Assembly: GCA_049522195.1 (NCBI GenBank)
Contig: JBEKOB010000019.1
Span: 1 to 58,471 of the forward strand
Length of the DNA: 58,471 nt
Direction of reading: 5' to 3'
Source of the DNA: UBA9647 sp049522195
Lineage (GTDB): Bacteria > Bacteroidota > Ignavibacteria > UBA10030
Shown: one piece after another, positions 58,054 to 58,471 of the stretch
Position numbering within the stretch: the first letter of the stretch is position 1
Layout of the letters: the number at the start of each line of letters is the position of its first letter
Notes under the pieces: model-generated
Told to the model about the DNA's origin: nothing
What the model saw: the letters and a program-made list of their open reading frames with translations, nothing else
Database searches by the model: none
Position numbers and translations under genes: made by a program

Positions 58054-58081
58054 CAAAAAAAACCGGATCATCTGATCCGGT
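58054..58081 (-). terminator. Rho-independent terminator of the M13 peptidase gene
   Basis: ACCGGATCA (58062-58070), TC, TGATCCGGT (58073-58081) with a run of A on the plus strand (58055-58062), which reads as a T run on the minus strand. It lies 29 bp after the M13 stop. Confidence 0.88.
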
Positions 58082-58110
58082 CTTTTTCCTCGTAAACAGG
58101 TGATTTCAGG

Positions 58111-58471
58111 TCACCAAATCTTGGGGCGGACTTCCTGCGGCCGGACCATCGGGCTTCCTTCGGCACAACCGAATGCCTCATAGAATCCAGGGATATTCGA
58201 AAGTGGTCCGTTTGTCCTGAAGCGCGCCGGGGAGTGAGAATCCGTTCGTACTTGCAGGCGCAACGCCTCGGGTGTGCTGTTGGTCCGCCAGATCTGAGCC
58301 CACGCAAGGAAGAATCGCTGCTGGGGGGTGAAGCCGTCGATCAGTTGTTTCGGTTTGCCGGCGAGTGTCTTCTCGAGTGCAGTATACGCGATCGAAAGTC
58401 CCGCGAAGTCGCCGATGTTCTCGCCAAGGGTCAGTTTCCCAATCACATGCAACGAATCAATCGCCACGTAA
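58111..58471 (-). CDS. M13-family metallopeptidase (neprilysin/PepO), C-terminal part only
   Basis: The last 119 codons of an M13 (PepO/neprilysin) peptidase; the rest lies beyond the window end. The fragment has the family motif KLTLGENIGDFAGLSIAYTA (GENIxDxGG-type, with the zinc-ligand Glu region), FTPQQRFFLAWAQIWR, LRLQVRTDSHSPARFRTNGP, NIPGFYEAFGC and the terminal PKIW. The HExxH zinc motif is outside the window. The GTG at 58467 is an internal codon, not the start. These peptidases are usually secreted or membrane-anchored. Confidence 0.92.
   Translation of the reverse strand, partial: YVAIDSLHVIGKLTLGENIGDFAGLSIAYTALEKTLAGKPKQLIDGFTPQQRFFLAWAQIWRTNSTPEALRLQVRTDSHSPARFRTNGPLSNIPGFYEAFGCAEGSPMVRPQEVRPKIW

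Overview
The window reads as ordinary chromosome from a bacterium of the FCB group (Bacteroidota/Ignavibacteria side), with a GC content of roughly the low fifties judged by eye. The main pointers are a secreted protein ending in a Por/type IX secretion-type C-terminal domain (NFPNPFNPTTQIRF ... SGVYFCRL), several promoters of the Bacteroidota form TTG-N20-TAnnTTTG, a non-mevalonate isoprenoid gene (ispG), a B12-dependent ribonucleotide reductase, many lipoproteins and many secreted or membrane peptidases. There are no rRNA or tRNA genes, no CRISPR array, no prophage and no complete insertion sequence. Gene density is high and most genes are housekeeping.

Layout. 1-5.7 kb (minus strand): one long co-directional cluster, hrcA-grpE-dnaJ (heat shock, without dnaK), a ComEA-like helix-hairpin-helix protein, a PilM-like protein, rsmD, coaD and the start of an aminotransferase. 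6-7.2 kb: carA on the plus strand. 7.2-12.9 kb (minus): a DmpA-type peptidase, an M19 dipeptidase and the class II ribonucleotide reductase nrdJ, which has a long, strongly folded 5' leader. 13.3-15.1 kb: a long-chain acyl-CoA synthetase. 15.4-22.1 kb (minus): two SPOR-domain lipoproteins, L-fucose isomerase, lspA, truA, a DUF885 protein and a thioesterase. 22.2-33 kb: mainly minus strand, with DinB-superfamily and DUF559 genes, DNA polymerase IV, GNAT, a trypsin-like lipoprotein, OsmC, valS, a small lipoprotein, an M23 peptidase, a membrane protein and a fumarylacetoacetase-family enzyme. 33.2-37.1 kb (plus): purM, DUF2721, a RimL-type acetyltransferase and a GAF-GAF histidine kinase. 37.3-41.3 kb (minus): a two-gene M16 peptidase operon and a lipoprotein. 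41.4-56.7 kb (plus): an unknown gene, an S23 four-helix-bundle gene, uvrB, comF, the type IX cargo protein, a REP-associated tyrosine transposase, gap-pgk, rhomboid-ispG, a six-hairpin glycosidase-like gene with an HpcH/HpaI aldolase, and yjbR. 56.6-58.5 kb (minus): a GspE/PilB ATPase and the C-terminus of an M13 peptidase cut by the window edge.

The most interesting material is between the genes. (i) Degenerate tandem repeats with an exact 7-bp period occur at several gene boundaries (703-871, 41886-41920, 42347-42381, 44410-44486). (ii) The REP-associated transposase carries a near-perfect copy of its own upstream REP palindrome inside its coding sequence, in frame, between its HUH and tyrosine motifs. 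(iii) Two adjacent hairpins upstream of yjbR differ by compensatory stem changes. (iv) The nrdJ leader could be a regulatory RNA. (v) The same TTG-N20-TAnnTT promoter spacing recurs upstream of many transcription units. No unmistakable new multi-gene system is visible; the best leads are the repeat families and the nrdJ leader.
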